In this document: positions 30,531 through 41,563 of the stretch, one piece after another
Position numbering within the stretch: the stretch's first letter is position 1
Layout of the letters: every line of letters starts with the position of its first letter
DNA from: Boesenbergia rotunda
Taxonomy: Eukaryota > Streptophyta > Magnoliopsida > Zingiberales > Zingiberaceae
DNA: 64,000 nucleotides
Direction: 5' to 3'
NCBI GenBank assembly: GCA_024364735.1
Contig: JAGFNQ010008796.1
Span: forward strand, 124,001 to 188,000
Notes under the pieces: generated by a model
The model's database searches: none
The model's input: the letters and a program-made list of their open reading frames with translations, nothing else
Told to the model about the DNA's origin: nothing
Translations under genes and position numbers: made by a program

Positions 30531-33500
30531 TGTAACGCTCGGCCTTCCCGGCCTACGATGTAGGCGAGAGGCGGCGCTACGCTAACATACATACATGCAT
30601 ATGGATATCTTAATGCAGCGGAATAATTTAAAACTTTATACATGTGCGTTTAAAACATGCAACTAACACTTGAATCATATAAACATGTCTTAGCTATCAT
30701 TCATAAACATGGTTACTTGGTAAACATAGCATTTGTCATAACATAAAGGAAACAAGACATAGCATGTGAGACCTAACATTCTTGAACATATTTGCATTAA
30801 ACATAACTTATCAACATATGTTGTTCTTTAGGAAAAACCATCATAGTGTATAGCATGAACCTAGAGTTGACAATGCAAAACATAAGAAGTTGTTCTTTAG
30901 GAAAACCATCATAAAGCATAGCATGAAACTAGAGATGACAATGCAAAACATAAAATATGTGATAATTATGAGCAATAGTAATTTTCTTTTCTTTTTCTTT
31001 TGCCAAGTCACTGCCACAAACACACACACTTGCCCCTTCTGCTGCATCCCTTAGCTTAGTACCCTCTTACTTGATCTGCGGTATAAGAAAGTAAAACTTA
31101 TAAGCACATAGGCTTAGTAAGACTCTTTCCTACTCACTAAAATCATACGTCGCATACAGTCAATAGAAAGACATAACATGGAGAGTGTAACATAAAACAA
31201 AACATATCATGAGAGGGTATTCATAAAGCATTTGACATGAAGAGGCATATAGATGTACATGAAAATACATAATCATATAGAAGTGCTTAACATGAAATGA
31301 AGGTGCATAGAGTTCATGGCATAAGAAGTACTTGACATAAAATATAAGCATATGAACATACTTGACATGACATAGTTCTTGATATAAACATAAGCATATG
31401 ACATACTTGACATGACATAGTTCTTGTCATAATCATAAGCATAAGACATACTTGACATTGCATAGTTCTTGACATAAACATAAGTATAAGACATACTTGA
31501 CATGGCATAGTTCTTGACATAAACATAAGCATAAGACATACTAGACATAGCATAGTTCTTGACATAAATATAAGCATAAGACATACTTGACATGACATAG
31601 TTCTTGACATAAACATAAGCATAAGACATACTTGACATGGCATAGTTCTTAATATAAACATAAGCATAAGACATACTTGACATGACATAGATGCATAACA
31701 TGAATGAATGCATGAGTTAAATGCACATAACATAAGGATGCTTATATGAAAATCATAATTATAAATACTTAAACATAATCATAACATCATGGGGGGCCTC
31801 GGCTTATACCACATACATACATCCATCATTTACGCGCATCCCTAAGTAAATGCGAGGTAGCTAGTCTCGACCTACTAGGGTACTAGGTTACCTTCAACCT
31901 AGGGGCAACTACGGTAGTCCAGAACCGAGGCTTTCATAAGGAGCTCATCCCTATTGGACAGCTACGGTAGTCCTAGAACCGGGGACAGCTACGGTAGTCC
32001 CAGCACCGAGGCTTTCATAAGGAGCCCATCCCTTGGACCTTACTTGGGTCCGGTACAAGCCCATCCATAAAGTAAATAACTTCACATGCTTCTTTTTACA
32101 TCATAAGAAATGCTCTTGGCATTCATCATTCATAGAACTTACATAGCATATTTAAAGACATAAATATGATCTTAATACATGAAGCATGGTGTAAAGCATA
32201 CTTAGCATTTCATCATTCATAGTTAATGCATAACATCATTGTGCCTTAAAGACACAAACATAGACTTGATTAATAAGGTATGTCATGCACACATCATTAT
32301 GCCTTAGAGGCATGAACATCATCTTCATTCATAAGGCATGACATACATACATAATTATGTCTTAGGGCATAAACATTATCTTAGTTCATAAAGCTTGCAT
32401 GATCATGGTACATAAGGTAAGCATGCATAGATAAGTTTTTACATACATGGTACATATCACATAGCATACATGATCATGGTATCTATCATAGAGCATGCAT
32501 GGGTAGGATCCATAAGAACATGATACATACTACATAAGTTCATGACATTCAACATAAAACATGCGTAGGTCTACATAACCATAATATACATATGTTCAAG
32601 GCATTTAACCTAATGCATGCATAATTCTACATAAACAGGATGCATACTTCACAACACATGTGTTCATAGTATATGGTTTAAAACATTCATGAATAAAACC
32701 TACTAAAATATGACACATAACATAAGCATACAAGGTTGTGATACATAACACATAAAGTTAGGGTTTAGGCATCATAAAATTCATACAACATGCTTGAACA
32801 TATATCCACATCATAATAAGCCATAAACAAGTACACTTGAAACTTTAGACTAACCCAAACCCTAAACTTGGAGCTTGGCCAAAAGTTGTAGATGGAAGTC
32901 CCATTATTCAAGTAATATGTGAGGTACCATAACTAAAGTAATGCCCCTACAATACATACAATGTCATAGGAAGCCATTAGAACACATGAATGGGGATAAC
33001 CCTAATTTCTAACCATGAAAAGGGGCCTTAATTCCATATTAAGCATGCTTGGAGGGTTAGATCTAATCCTAGCCATGAAATGAAAGAAGGGCCAAAACTT
33101 CATAGGGGCTTTTGGGTGCTACAAAAATTCCACAACTCACAATTCATTCTTATTTTATCATGAGAAAGCATTAGGAACCATAAGTGAGGTTTTAACATCA
33201 TCCCAAACCCTAAAAGGGTGCTTGGCCGAAACCCTAAGATGCCTTAATTCCATAGTTTTCACAACATAGATCCCAAACGGATCTTAAATCATGAAAGACA
33301 ATATAAAAACTATTATACCACAGGTGAGGGAGTCTTACATCTCTTTATCTTGGTTATCAACCTTGAATAGAAAAAGAAAATGAAAACCTTAACTTTAGAT
33401 CACTCCTTGCCCTTGTAGCCTTGTAGAAGAAGTTGGATCTTCAAGAGGGAGTCTTCTTGTGAAGTTTTCCAAGGGGAAAAGCTCCTTGTGGCTCACGGCA

Positions 33501-34070
33501 AGAAGGAGGAAAGGAGGAGGAAGAAGAGAAGAGGAAGAGCCTTGGTGAAAGAAGAAAAGAAGAAAAGTAACTCAAGTTTCTCTTCCCTTCTCATCTACTT
33601 CTTTTATACTAAGTGAAGGGGCATGGTGCCTCTTCACATGGTGCCTCTTCACCTCCTTTTAGCCTCAACTAAAATCTCCTTTCGTTTCCCAATAGCACTC
33701 TCTTGCTAGGTGAATTGGTTAGTACATGCATGATGAGGCTCTAGGCCCAAGGTTCAATCCTTGGTACATGCACTTTATTTTTATTCCATTTACTCTTATA
33801 TTTTTGCAAGGCCCACATAAGAGCCCACCAAGAGTTATGCTAATATTCCTAATTGAAATTCATTTCTATCTATGTTAAAATTCTACCTAAGGTCCACTAA
33901 TAGTCATTGTACTAGAAGAGTCCATGTAAGACTCATTAGTACTTAGCTTTTTAATCTATATAAGAAATCATGCTAAGGTTCATGTTAGTATTCATATGTT
34001 ACTCAAGAATCCATATAGGCATGATCAATATTTTAAAGAAAAATATTGAGAGGATTTTACTGGCGTTACA
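30531..34070. mobile_element. Block S: 3.54-kb solo-LTR-like insertion
   Basis: Termini are TGTAACGC and GCGTTACA, a perfect 8-bp inverted repeat with TG...CA ends as in plant gypsy LTRs. No coding frame, PBS or internal domain was found, so a solo LTR of a long-LTR gypsy element is the best reading. The flanking pentamers (ACTAT and ATGAA) do not match, so a target duplication is not visible. It contains the 45-bp tandem array and repeats of ACAGCTACGGTAGTCC (31905-31995). Confidence 0.6.
31330..31695. repeat. 45-bp tandem repeat array in block S
   Basis: About seven copies of a 45-bp unit containing CTTGACATGACATAG and TTCTTGACATAAACATAAGC. Its minus-strand translation is a 15-residue repeat (SSMSYAYVYIKNYAM) that has no stop only because the period is a multiple of three. 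Confidence 0.9.
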
Positions 34071-34084
34071 ATGAAGAGACCTTT
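34071..34084 (+). repeat. C 5' LTR, second piece (14 bp between S and A3)
   Basis: ATGAAGAGACCTTT lies between the end of S and the start of A3. Its last five bases CCTTT are the A3 target duplication, repeated at 40592-40596. Confidence 0.6.
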
Positions 34085-35450
34085 TGTTGGATCGAAAGAA
34101 AATGATAGAGGGGGGGGGGGGTGAATATCGTTAGTCGTTTCGGATTTAGAGAGAATATGCACAGCGGAAAATTTAAAACTAAAACACCACTAAAACCAAA
34201 CGCAAACACCAAGGTTTTACTTGGTTCGGAGTCGCAGTCGGCTCCTACTCCAAGGCCCACGATCGTTGATCGTTTACTAGGGGTAATTCTATATGTGCGC
34301 AAAATCTTACAAACAGTTGTACAGTAGTAAGTGCAGGAAGAATACAATTAACAATTGACTCTTGGTTACCGACGCCCGGTGTAGATCGTTCATCGGCGCG
34401 TAGGGTCGTCGCCGGCGCTAGAATCTCGAGATGAAGGATTTCTGGAGCAGAGCGCATGTGTTGAAGAGCGTGTTGGCGTTGGAAAACTTGATGTTTGAAG
34501 CCTTGGGGTCGAGGGGCTTTTTATAGGTTGGGGGCGCCCTGGATGTTGGGGGCGCCCTGGACATTGGGGGCGCATGTCAATCGATCCGAGCAGCTCTCGG
34601 TCAGCCGTTATCCCTCCAGGATCGTCTAAGGTTTGACCGGTGGCGCCCGGGACGCTGGGGGCGCCAGGGTTGACTCGATCCGCTGGCTTCTCTTGGCTTG
34701 AGTTGATCCACTTTGTTAGCTTGAGCCCGGAGCACCCTGAGCATCTGGGGTGCCCGGGAGCATGGGGGCGCCCGAGAACACGAGGGCACCCCGCCCAGTG
34801 AGCTACCGAAGCACTTCTTTGCTCAACTTGTTTTGTATTGGCCTTGGGGGCGCCCGGGACACTGGGGGCGCCCTACTCAGCTGTTGCCTCTCTCCTTTGA
34901 GGCGTTCTGAGCTGCAGACACTCATTCCTTCGGTCCTGCATCTAGGGTTAGTCCAAAACAATATAGAGCAATCAAGTATTAGTTTTATATAGCCTTAGCT
35001 GTCTTGGTTCTGACTTTGGGTCTCCAAAATGGAACCCTAGGTCGAACTGACGCCTACTGTTCCCTCGACGGGGAACGCATCCTCACCTACTCCTCTCGGT
35101 AGAATTTACCTGTTGCCAACCGGCTCCTTTGGTTGGACTTTTTCCCAGCAGTCCTTCGCCAGGTGCCTAGCTACCCTTTGCCAGGTCTTCAGTTCCAGGC
35201 AGTCCTTCGCCTGGTGCCTAGCAGTCCTTCGCCAGGTCTTTAGTTCCAGGCAGTCCTTCGCCTGGTGCCTAGCAGTCCTTCGCCAGGTCTTTGACTCCTA
35301 GCAGTCCTTCGCTAGGTGCCTAGCTATCCTTCGCTAGGACTTTAATCTGCACACTCAAGTAGTATGTTAGATAAACATAACATCTTAACTTTTGAACCCT
35401 TTGCCATTGATCAAAACATAGGTTCGACTTGAGCGCTGTCTGCACCAACA
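34085..35450 (-). repeat. A3 3' LTR (left copy)
   Basis: Starts TGTTGGATCG, ends GCACCAACA. Hairpin array at 35140-35335, GGGCGCC palindromes at 34530-34880, TATA-like TATAAAAAG on the minus strand near 34519. Confidence 0.93.
35140..35335. repeat. Hairpin array in the A3 LTR
   Basis: Units include CCAGGC-AGTCCTTC-GCCTGG (twice), CCTAGC-AGTCCTTC-GCTAGG and CCTAGC-TATCCTTC-GCTAGG. The stems are six base pairs and differ between units while pairing is kept. Confidence 0.8.
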
Positions 35451-35464
35451 ATCTCCCTCTTTTT
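35451..35464 (-). other. Polypurine tract of A3
   Basis: The minus strand reads AAAAAGAGGGAGAT next to the 3' LTR. A second tract (AAAGGGGGAGAG) lies near 36003-36014. Confidence 0.85.
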
Positions 35465-35569
35465 GATTTATGGCAACCCGGTTCAAAAAGTTAAGTTAAT
35501 CAGAACAGATGATAAAAGTTTAGTTTCCTCCCCCTGGAAGGAATCTCCCCCTAGGTTTTCAACAGTTCG

Positions 35570-35960
35570 TCGTGTTTTGAAAAAAATTTCTAAGTTAAAA
35601 TAATGGCATTAATTTTTCAAACACTTAGAAAATTTGAAAAGTTTTTAAACACTTAGAAGTTTTAAGTACTTAGAACCATAGCTTAAGTTTAAGATAAGTA
35701 CTTAGCAAAATTTACAACTGCTTAAGTTTTAAGTATTTAAAATAAACAGCTTGATTTTAAGTGCTTTAAAAAGATTTTTGAAAACGACTTTAGTTTAAGT
35801 ACTTGAAAAGATTTGAAAGCAGCTTTAGTTTAAGTACTTAAAAAATTTGAAGGCAGCTTTAGGTTTAAGTACTAAAACAGATTTGAAAGCAGCTTTAGGT
35901 TTAAAAAAACTTAGTACTTTTGAAAACATATAGATTAAGTACTTTTTGAAGAAAGGATGG
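35570..35960. repeat. AT-rich degenerate repeats in A3
   Basis: Loose units of TTTAAGTACTT and TTGAAAGCAGCTTTAG type, at the same location as the arrays of A1 and A2 but of different unit sequence. Confidence 0.7.
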
Positions 35961-36632
35961 AGTTTTGAAATTTTCAAAATAAAAAACTTAGTCTTTTCCT
36001 ATCTCTCCCCCTTTGCCATATATCAAAAACAAAGCAATATAGCAGGAAAAAGATAAATAAGTTTCATAATGTGCTGTACTGACCCTATTCAAGACCAAAC
36101 TGAGCCAAAGCAATTTCAATTATCTCTATAGGGTCCTATCTAACCCAATTAGCTACTTACTAACTGTTATAAACAGTAGTTTTCGCTATGGTTAGTCGAG
36201 TTAAGTGTTCTGATCAAGTTAGATTTTTTAAACTTGACACTTAACTTAATTTCTGTTTAAGTTGTATTTAGTGCCCCAATTACTGCAGATGCACTGACTT
36301 AAAGCATCTTGAATTTAGGCAAAGACCTAAGCATCTCAACTCTTTCTAGGTTATCAGTCAAAAGTGCCCTAAGGTGCTTGTGAGATGCTAGCTTCTAAAT
36401 CTATAGGTGCATGCAGTTCTAGGGTTAGAGCCTAGGCTAAGTCCATTTGCGAAAAAGCCTTAGTTTTGAAGGGGGTAGTTTTTGAAAAGAAAACTAAGTC
36501 GAAAAATGCTAAAAAGATTTTTCAAACTAATTAACAGCTGATTTTGAAATTAAGTAAAGTAGTTTTAAAATTATTTTAAAACTGATTTTAAAAATGAAGT
36601 AAAGCAGTAAGAAAATCAAAAGTGGAGTAAAC

Positions 36633-36779
36633 CTATTGTACCAAGCATAATCCTAATTGCCTTCTTAGTGAACTGAACTCAGACTCAGGTAGGGGTTTGG
36701 TGAATATGTCAGCTAAGTTAGATTTAGAATCTACATGTTTAAGGACTATCTCACCCCTGGCTACGTGGTCTCGTACAAG
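36633..36779 (-). pseudogene. Copia pol remnant in A3: RNase H C-terminus
   Basis: The minus strand encodes HVARGEIVLKHVDSKSNLAD, then IFTKPLPESEFSSLRRQLGL, then CLVQ and a TAG at 36633-36635. The motif VDSKSNLADIFTKPL is a hallmark of the end of Ty1/copia RNase H in plants. It joins directly at 36779/36780 to the post-gag spacer, so everything from protease to most of RNase H is missing. It was not flagged as an ORF because it has no start codon. It proves copia descent and identifies the short pol tails of A1 and A2. Confidence 0.9.
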
Positions 36780-37368
36780 GTTATCAATCACGTTTGCCTT
36801 ATGGATTTTGTGAGACAGATTTTGGTAGATAGAATTAATTTGAAAAATTATGATTTATTTTTAAAAAAATTGAATTAATTTTGAAAACAGTTGATTTTGA
36901 AACAACATGTTTGAATCTACAATTAACTAAAAATTTGAGTTAGATTCGAATTTTACAAAGAATAATTTGAATTTGAATTTCAAAAATTGGCTTCCAGGTA
37001 TTGGCGAGGCACTAGGCCTTCTTTGGTCGTTGCCTTATTGGATCATCAACCCTTTCCTTGACAAAGCCTTTTAATGAAATTTCATTTTCAAAACTATTTC
37101 TTGAAAAATTCTGGTCTAACTAGCTTGGGTCTTGGATCGGTAGCTTCGGCTAGTTTCACTAGTCTAAAGAGACCAAGTAGAGTATACTTGACCTTATTAG
37201 AATTGGATTCCCTAACGTACTATCATCTCACCGCCGCCCAATACTATGTTGTTCAAATTTCAATTAATTGATTGAGTCCTTATTCTAACTAATCCTAATT
37301 CTAAGCATGGTAAATTGCAGGAATTAAATAAACAATCAATCATGCAATTTGCAAACAAAAATTGAATT
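36780..37368. other. Post-gag spacer of A3
   Basis: No gene. Contains the block shared by A1, A2 and A3 (about 36980-37260). Confidence 0.6.
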
Positions 37369-39021
37369 TTATCTAATAATAAATATTATTTTTAATTTGG
37401 CTCCTCCTGGACTAAAGCCACGATAATGGTTTGGCAAGATGTGAATCTTGTCCTTGGGGATCCAATACTGATTTGATCCAGTTTGATTGTTCAGGCACAG
37501 TTTGGGTACCCATGCCTGAACTTTAGGTCTGGACTAGTTCAGTACAGCATAGTAGGATCTTTGTCTAGATTTGGTTCTATAGCCTAGTCCGGATCGATTT
37601 AGAACCGACCTCTATTTTCCAAGAATCATGTCAAGACCCTTGGAGCCAGAAGTGAATCGTTCTAACGCAGCTCTAAGATCCTTAACTTGAGTTTTCAAGA
37701 AAGAGTTCTCTGATTCAAGTTTTTCAACTTGAGCAGAGGTTCCTTCTTGAACCTTCTCAGTTAAGGGTTTAGAGACTGCTCTCTCTTTCAGAAATTTTAC
37801 TTCCTATCTGAGAGACTCGACTCGGATTTTGGCTTTTACCAAATCTCGAGAAAGATAAGAAATTAACTCGCATAATTGAATTCTGGAAAAACCACTTACA
37901 GTTATTTCGCCGTCCTCTAAGAATGTAAGTTTGCCATCGTCCAACTCCGACTCTGACTCGGCCTCGATTTCTTCTGAGGCGGTTAGTGTGAGCAGGTTCG
38001 ACTGTAGGACCTCTTCTTCTTCGGAGGAGGAGGACTCGTCCCACGTTGCTTGGAGTGCTTTCTTCCTTCTTGTCTTCATGGTATCCTTTAGGTTCGGACA
38101 CTCCGTCTTGTAGTGACCTTTCTTCTTGCACTCGTAACAGGTCACATTTGGTTTGTTCTTGTCATTTGAGGGTTCAGCTGGTTCTTCTTTTCTTCGGCTA
38201 GCTTTCTTTCTGTTGGTCTGGTTCTTTAGTTCTTTGTAGTAGTCTCGGGCTAGCCGAACCAGCTTCGGTCAATTTCCCTCGCTATCTTCTAAGTCTGAGT
38301 CTGAATCAGACTCGGGTGCAGGTTGAGGCTTTTTCTTGGTTGTCTTTCCAGCTTTACCTGCAAGAAAAGCGATGCCTTTCTCGGCCAGATTGTAGTTAGT
38401 CTGCTCTTGCAATTCTAATTCAGAAAATAGTTCATCTAACTTTATTTTTGAAAGGTCCCTTGAATCCTTGTATGCATCTACCATAGATGCCCACAAGGTA
38501 TTTCTCGGGAAAGCATTGAGAGCGTACATTATCAAGTCACGGTTTTCTACCTTGTGACCGATTGTGTGTAGTCCGTTCATTAACTCCTGAATTCTGGCAT
38601 GGAGATGGGTTGCTATTTCATTGGCATTCATCTTGATCGTGTACAGCTTGTTCAGGAGGAGATCTCCCTTGCTGATTCGAGTGTCGGAAGTTCCTTCGTG
38701 CAGCTCAATCAGCTTGCCCCACAGCTCCTTGGCACTGTTGAATGGTCCTACCCGAATCAACTCTTCCTTGGTCAGGCCGCATTGAAGGGTCTGGGTCGCT
38801 TTCGCATCAGCTTCAATTCTTCTTTTCAGAGCGGTATCCCACTCAGTGTACGGCTGTGTTACTCCTTCAGCGTTCTTTGGTATCTCCAGTCCAGACTGGA
38901 TGATTATCCACATGTCCACCTGAGTTTTCAGGTGGACCTCCATTCGACTTTTCCAGTAGGAGAAGTCTTCTCCACTGAAAAGTGGAGGTCTGGCTGTGCT
39001 GAATCCTTCTTGCATGGCCAT
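37369..39021 (-). pseudogene. gag of A3, four nonsense codons, no frameshift
   Basis: A 551-codon frame from the ATG at 39019-39021 to TAA at 37369-37371, the same length as A2. The UBN2-type gag region is at residues 1-200. Then come the acidic patch (DSDSDLEDSEG), the knuckle CYECKKKGHYKTEC, an SSSSEEEE patch, a helical segment and the tail FSPGGAKLK. In-frame stops are at 38269-38271, 37804-37806, 37612-37614 and 37534-37536. The frame is otherwise unbroken, so damage is by point mutation only. In life the protein would have built particles and bound RNA. Confidence 0.9.
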
Positions 39022-39225
39022 TTAACTGAAACTACGAGTAAAAAGAAGAAAAAAAAATATCCCAAGACTTGGTCTTGGATTTGTAGTGCGGGAAAAAAAT
39101 ACTTATCGAGAGGTGTTGCACCAACCTCAATTAACGATGAAAATTTGAAAAAAAAAAATTAAAAAGATTTCATAAAAATCTGAAAAATTCTCAAATTGGT
39201 GGTTGCACCAATTGTGAGCTTCCCC

Positions 39226-39237
39226 GCTCTGATACCA
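39226..39237 (-). other. Primer-binding site of A3 (tRNA-iMet)
   Basis: The minus strand reads TGGTATCAGAGC, two bases inside the 5' LTR at 39240. Confidence 0.93.
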
Positions 39238-39239
39238 CT

Positions 39240-40591
39240 TGTTGGATCGAGAGAAAACGATAGAGGGGGGGTGAATATCGTTAGTCGTTTCGGATTTAGA
39301 GAGAGTATGCACAGCGAAAAAATTAAAACAAAAACACCACTAAAACTAAACGCAAACACCAAGGTTATACTTGGTTCGGAGTCGCGATCGGCTCCTACTC
39401 CAAGGCGCATGGTCGTTGACCGTTTACTGAGGGCAATTCTATATGTGCGCAAAATCTTACAAACAGTTGTACAGTAGTAAGTGCAGTAAGAATACAATTA
39501 ACAATTGACTCTTCATTACCAAAGCCTGGTGTAGATCGTTCTTCGATGCGTAGGGTCGTCGCCGGCGCTAGAATCTCGAGATGAAGGATTTCTGGAGCAG
39601 AGCGCGTGAGTTGAAAAGCGTGTTGGCGTTGGAAAACTTGATGTTTGAAGCCTTGGGGCCGAGGGGCTTTTTATAGCCTCTCGGGGCGCCCTGGACGTTG
39701 GGGGCGCCCCCCACATGTCAATCGATCCGAGCAGCTCTCGGTCAGCCGTTATCCCTCCAAGATCGGGCTAAGGTTTGACCGGGGCGCCCGGGACGCTGGG
39801 GGCGCCCGGGTTGACTCGATCCGCTGGCTTCTCGCTGGCTTGAGTTGATCCACTTCGTTAGCTTGAGCCCGGGGCACCCTGAGCATCCGGGGCACCCGGG
39901 AACATGGGGGCGCCCGAGAACACGAGGGCGCCCCGCCCAGTGAGTTACCGAAGCACTTCTTTGCTCAACTTGTTTTGTATTGGCCTTGGGGGCGCCCGAG
40001 ACACTGGGGGCGCCCTACTCAGCTGTTACCTCTCTCCTTTTAGGCGTTCTGAGCTGCAGACACTCATTCCTTCGGTCCTGCATCCAGGGTTAGTCCAAAA
40101 CAACATAGAGCAATCAAGTATTAGTTTTATACAACCTTAGCTGTCTTGGTTCTGACTTTGGGTCTCTAAAATGGAACCCTAAGTCGAACCGACACCTACT
40201 GTTCCCTCGACGGGGAACGCGTCCTCACCTACTCCTCTCGGGAGAATTTACCTGTTGCCAACCGGCTCCTCTGGTTGGACTTTTCCCAGCAGTCCTTCGC
40301 CAGGTGCCTAGCTGCCCTTTGCCAGGTCTTCAGTTCCAGGCAGTCCTTCGCCTGGTGCCTAGCAGTCCTTCGCCAGGTCTTTAGTTCCAGGCAGTCCTTC
40401 GCCTGGTTCCCAGTAGTCCTTCGCTAGGTCTTTGACTCCTAGCAGTCCTTCGCTAGGTGCCTAGCTATCCTTCGCTAGGACTTTAATCTGCACACTCAAA
40501 TAGTATGTTAGATAAACATAACATCTTAACTTTTGAACCCTTTGCCATTGATCAAAACACAGGTTCGACTTGGGTGCTGTCTGCACCAACA
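39240..40591 (-). repeat. A3 5' LTR (right copy)
   Basis: 1352 bp, closely matching 34085-35450. TATA-like site near 39670, palindromes 39680-40015, hairpin array 40285-40480. Confidence 0.93.
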
Positions 40592-40596
40592 CCTTT

Positions 40597-41003
40597 TACC
40601 CCTATATATATATGGCTTCCAAGGCAAAGGGGAGAGGTGGACAAGAGGAGAGGACATGCTATGTGTGTGCGTCCAAGCCAATGGAGATTGTACGAGACAA
40701 GCTATGTGCGAGGTTTGTGCGAGGTCAATGAGAAAGGGTTCGTCTCGTGTGTATAAGGTCATTGTGTAAGGTTCGTCCGGGTGCACATGATGAAGAAGGG
40801 GTTATTGAGAAGAATATTCAAGATTGGTTCGTCCAATTACAGAAGAGGGATTTGGTTTGTGAACTCATGAAGAGCTTTTCGATTAGTTCATAATCATTCT
40901 TCAGATGGCAAAGTCTTCCGGTTACTTCTCTAAGTGCAGATCACTTTAAGTGTTTAGATTTACAGAATTTGTTTCTATAGTTCATGCTTTAAAAATATCA
41001 ACA
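40597..41003 (+). repeat. C 5' LTR, third piece
   Basis: Contains a plus-strand TATA box, CCTATATATATGG (TATATATAT at 40603-40611), and ends ATCAACA one base before the PBS. Confidence 0.7.
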
Positions 41004-41004
41004 T

Positions 41005-41016
41005 TGGTATCAGAGC
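41005..41016 (+). other. Primer-binding site of C (tRNA-iMet)
   Basis: TGGTATCAGAGC on the plus strand, one base after the LTR end. It fixes C as a plus-strand element. Confidence 0.92.
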
Positions 41017-41060
41017 ATGTTAGATTGTAAAAGCATGACTTTACCTTTGTATATCGATCA

Positions 41061-41563
41061 CTTCTTAGCCCCTGTTTGATGTCGTGGCCGGAGTTTGTCT
41101 CCGTCGTGTTCTTCTCTTGCCAGGCGAGAATCCAACATAGTCGTTGGGAACTCGTGACTATGTGTCATGGTTGTTTCGATTTTTGCGAGAAGAAGATTGA
41201 TTTATTAAATCAAACAAGAAATAAAGGGATGAGGCTCAACCAGGAGCTATGACCGAGCGTTATTTATAATTCTGGTTCAATTAGTTTGAACCAATCTATC
41301 CAATTAGACTTGGGTTAAATCATTAGTTGGTTTAATCAGATTAGTTTGGTCCAATCATATCAGGATTTGGTTCAAACCATTTGTTGGTTTAACCAAATTA
41401 GTTTGGTCCAATCAGGTCGGGTCTGGTTCAAACGATTGGTTGGTTTAACCAGACCAATTTGGTCTAAAATATAACCAGTCTAATTGGTTTGATAAATAAG
41501 TTTGACTTAAACATGAATGGGCTTAAAATTAAACAATAACAATAAGATATTCAATTAGATCAG
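41061..41563. repeat. 503-bp direct repeat flanking B, left copy
   Basis: Leader sequence of C. The right copy (50844-51346) is also 503 bp, with six mismatches by eye and no indel. It begins exactly after the truncated LTR of B, and the left copy ends exactly where B begins. Inside are four rough repeats of TTGGTTTAACCAGATTAG type. Confidence 0.92.

Larger units (their letters stand above)
34085..40591 (-). mobile_element. Element A3: family-A element with gag and a pol-end remnant, no cargo
   Basis: LTRs at 34085-35450 (1366 bp) and 39240-40591 (1352 bp), flanked exactly by CCTTT. The minus strand gives PBS, gag frame of 551 codons, conserved spacer, about 48 codons of copia RNase H, repeats, purine tract and 3' LTR. 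Total 6507 bp. It lacks the cargo gene of A1 and A2 and most of pol. The remnant shows that the family descends from an autonomous copia element. Confidence 0.93.

Noticed and set aside
31273..31733. Long minus-strand frames of MSSMSYAYV repeats
   Set aside because: They translate a 45-bp tandem repeat whose period is divisible by three; no start context or domain.
41061..41563. 503-bp repeat as an assembly duplicate
   Set aside because: The two copies differ at six sites without indels and end exactly at the element borders, unlike the join at 12907; still worth a read check.
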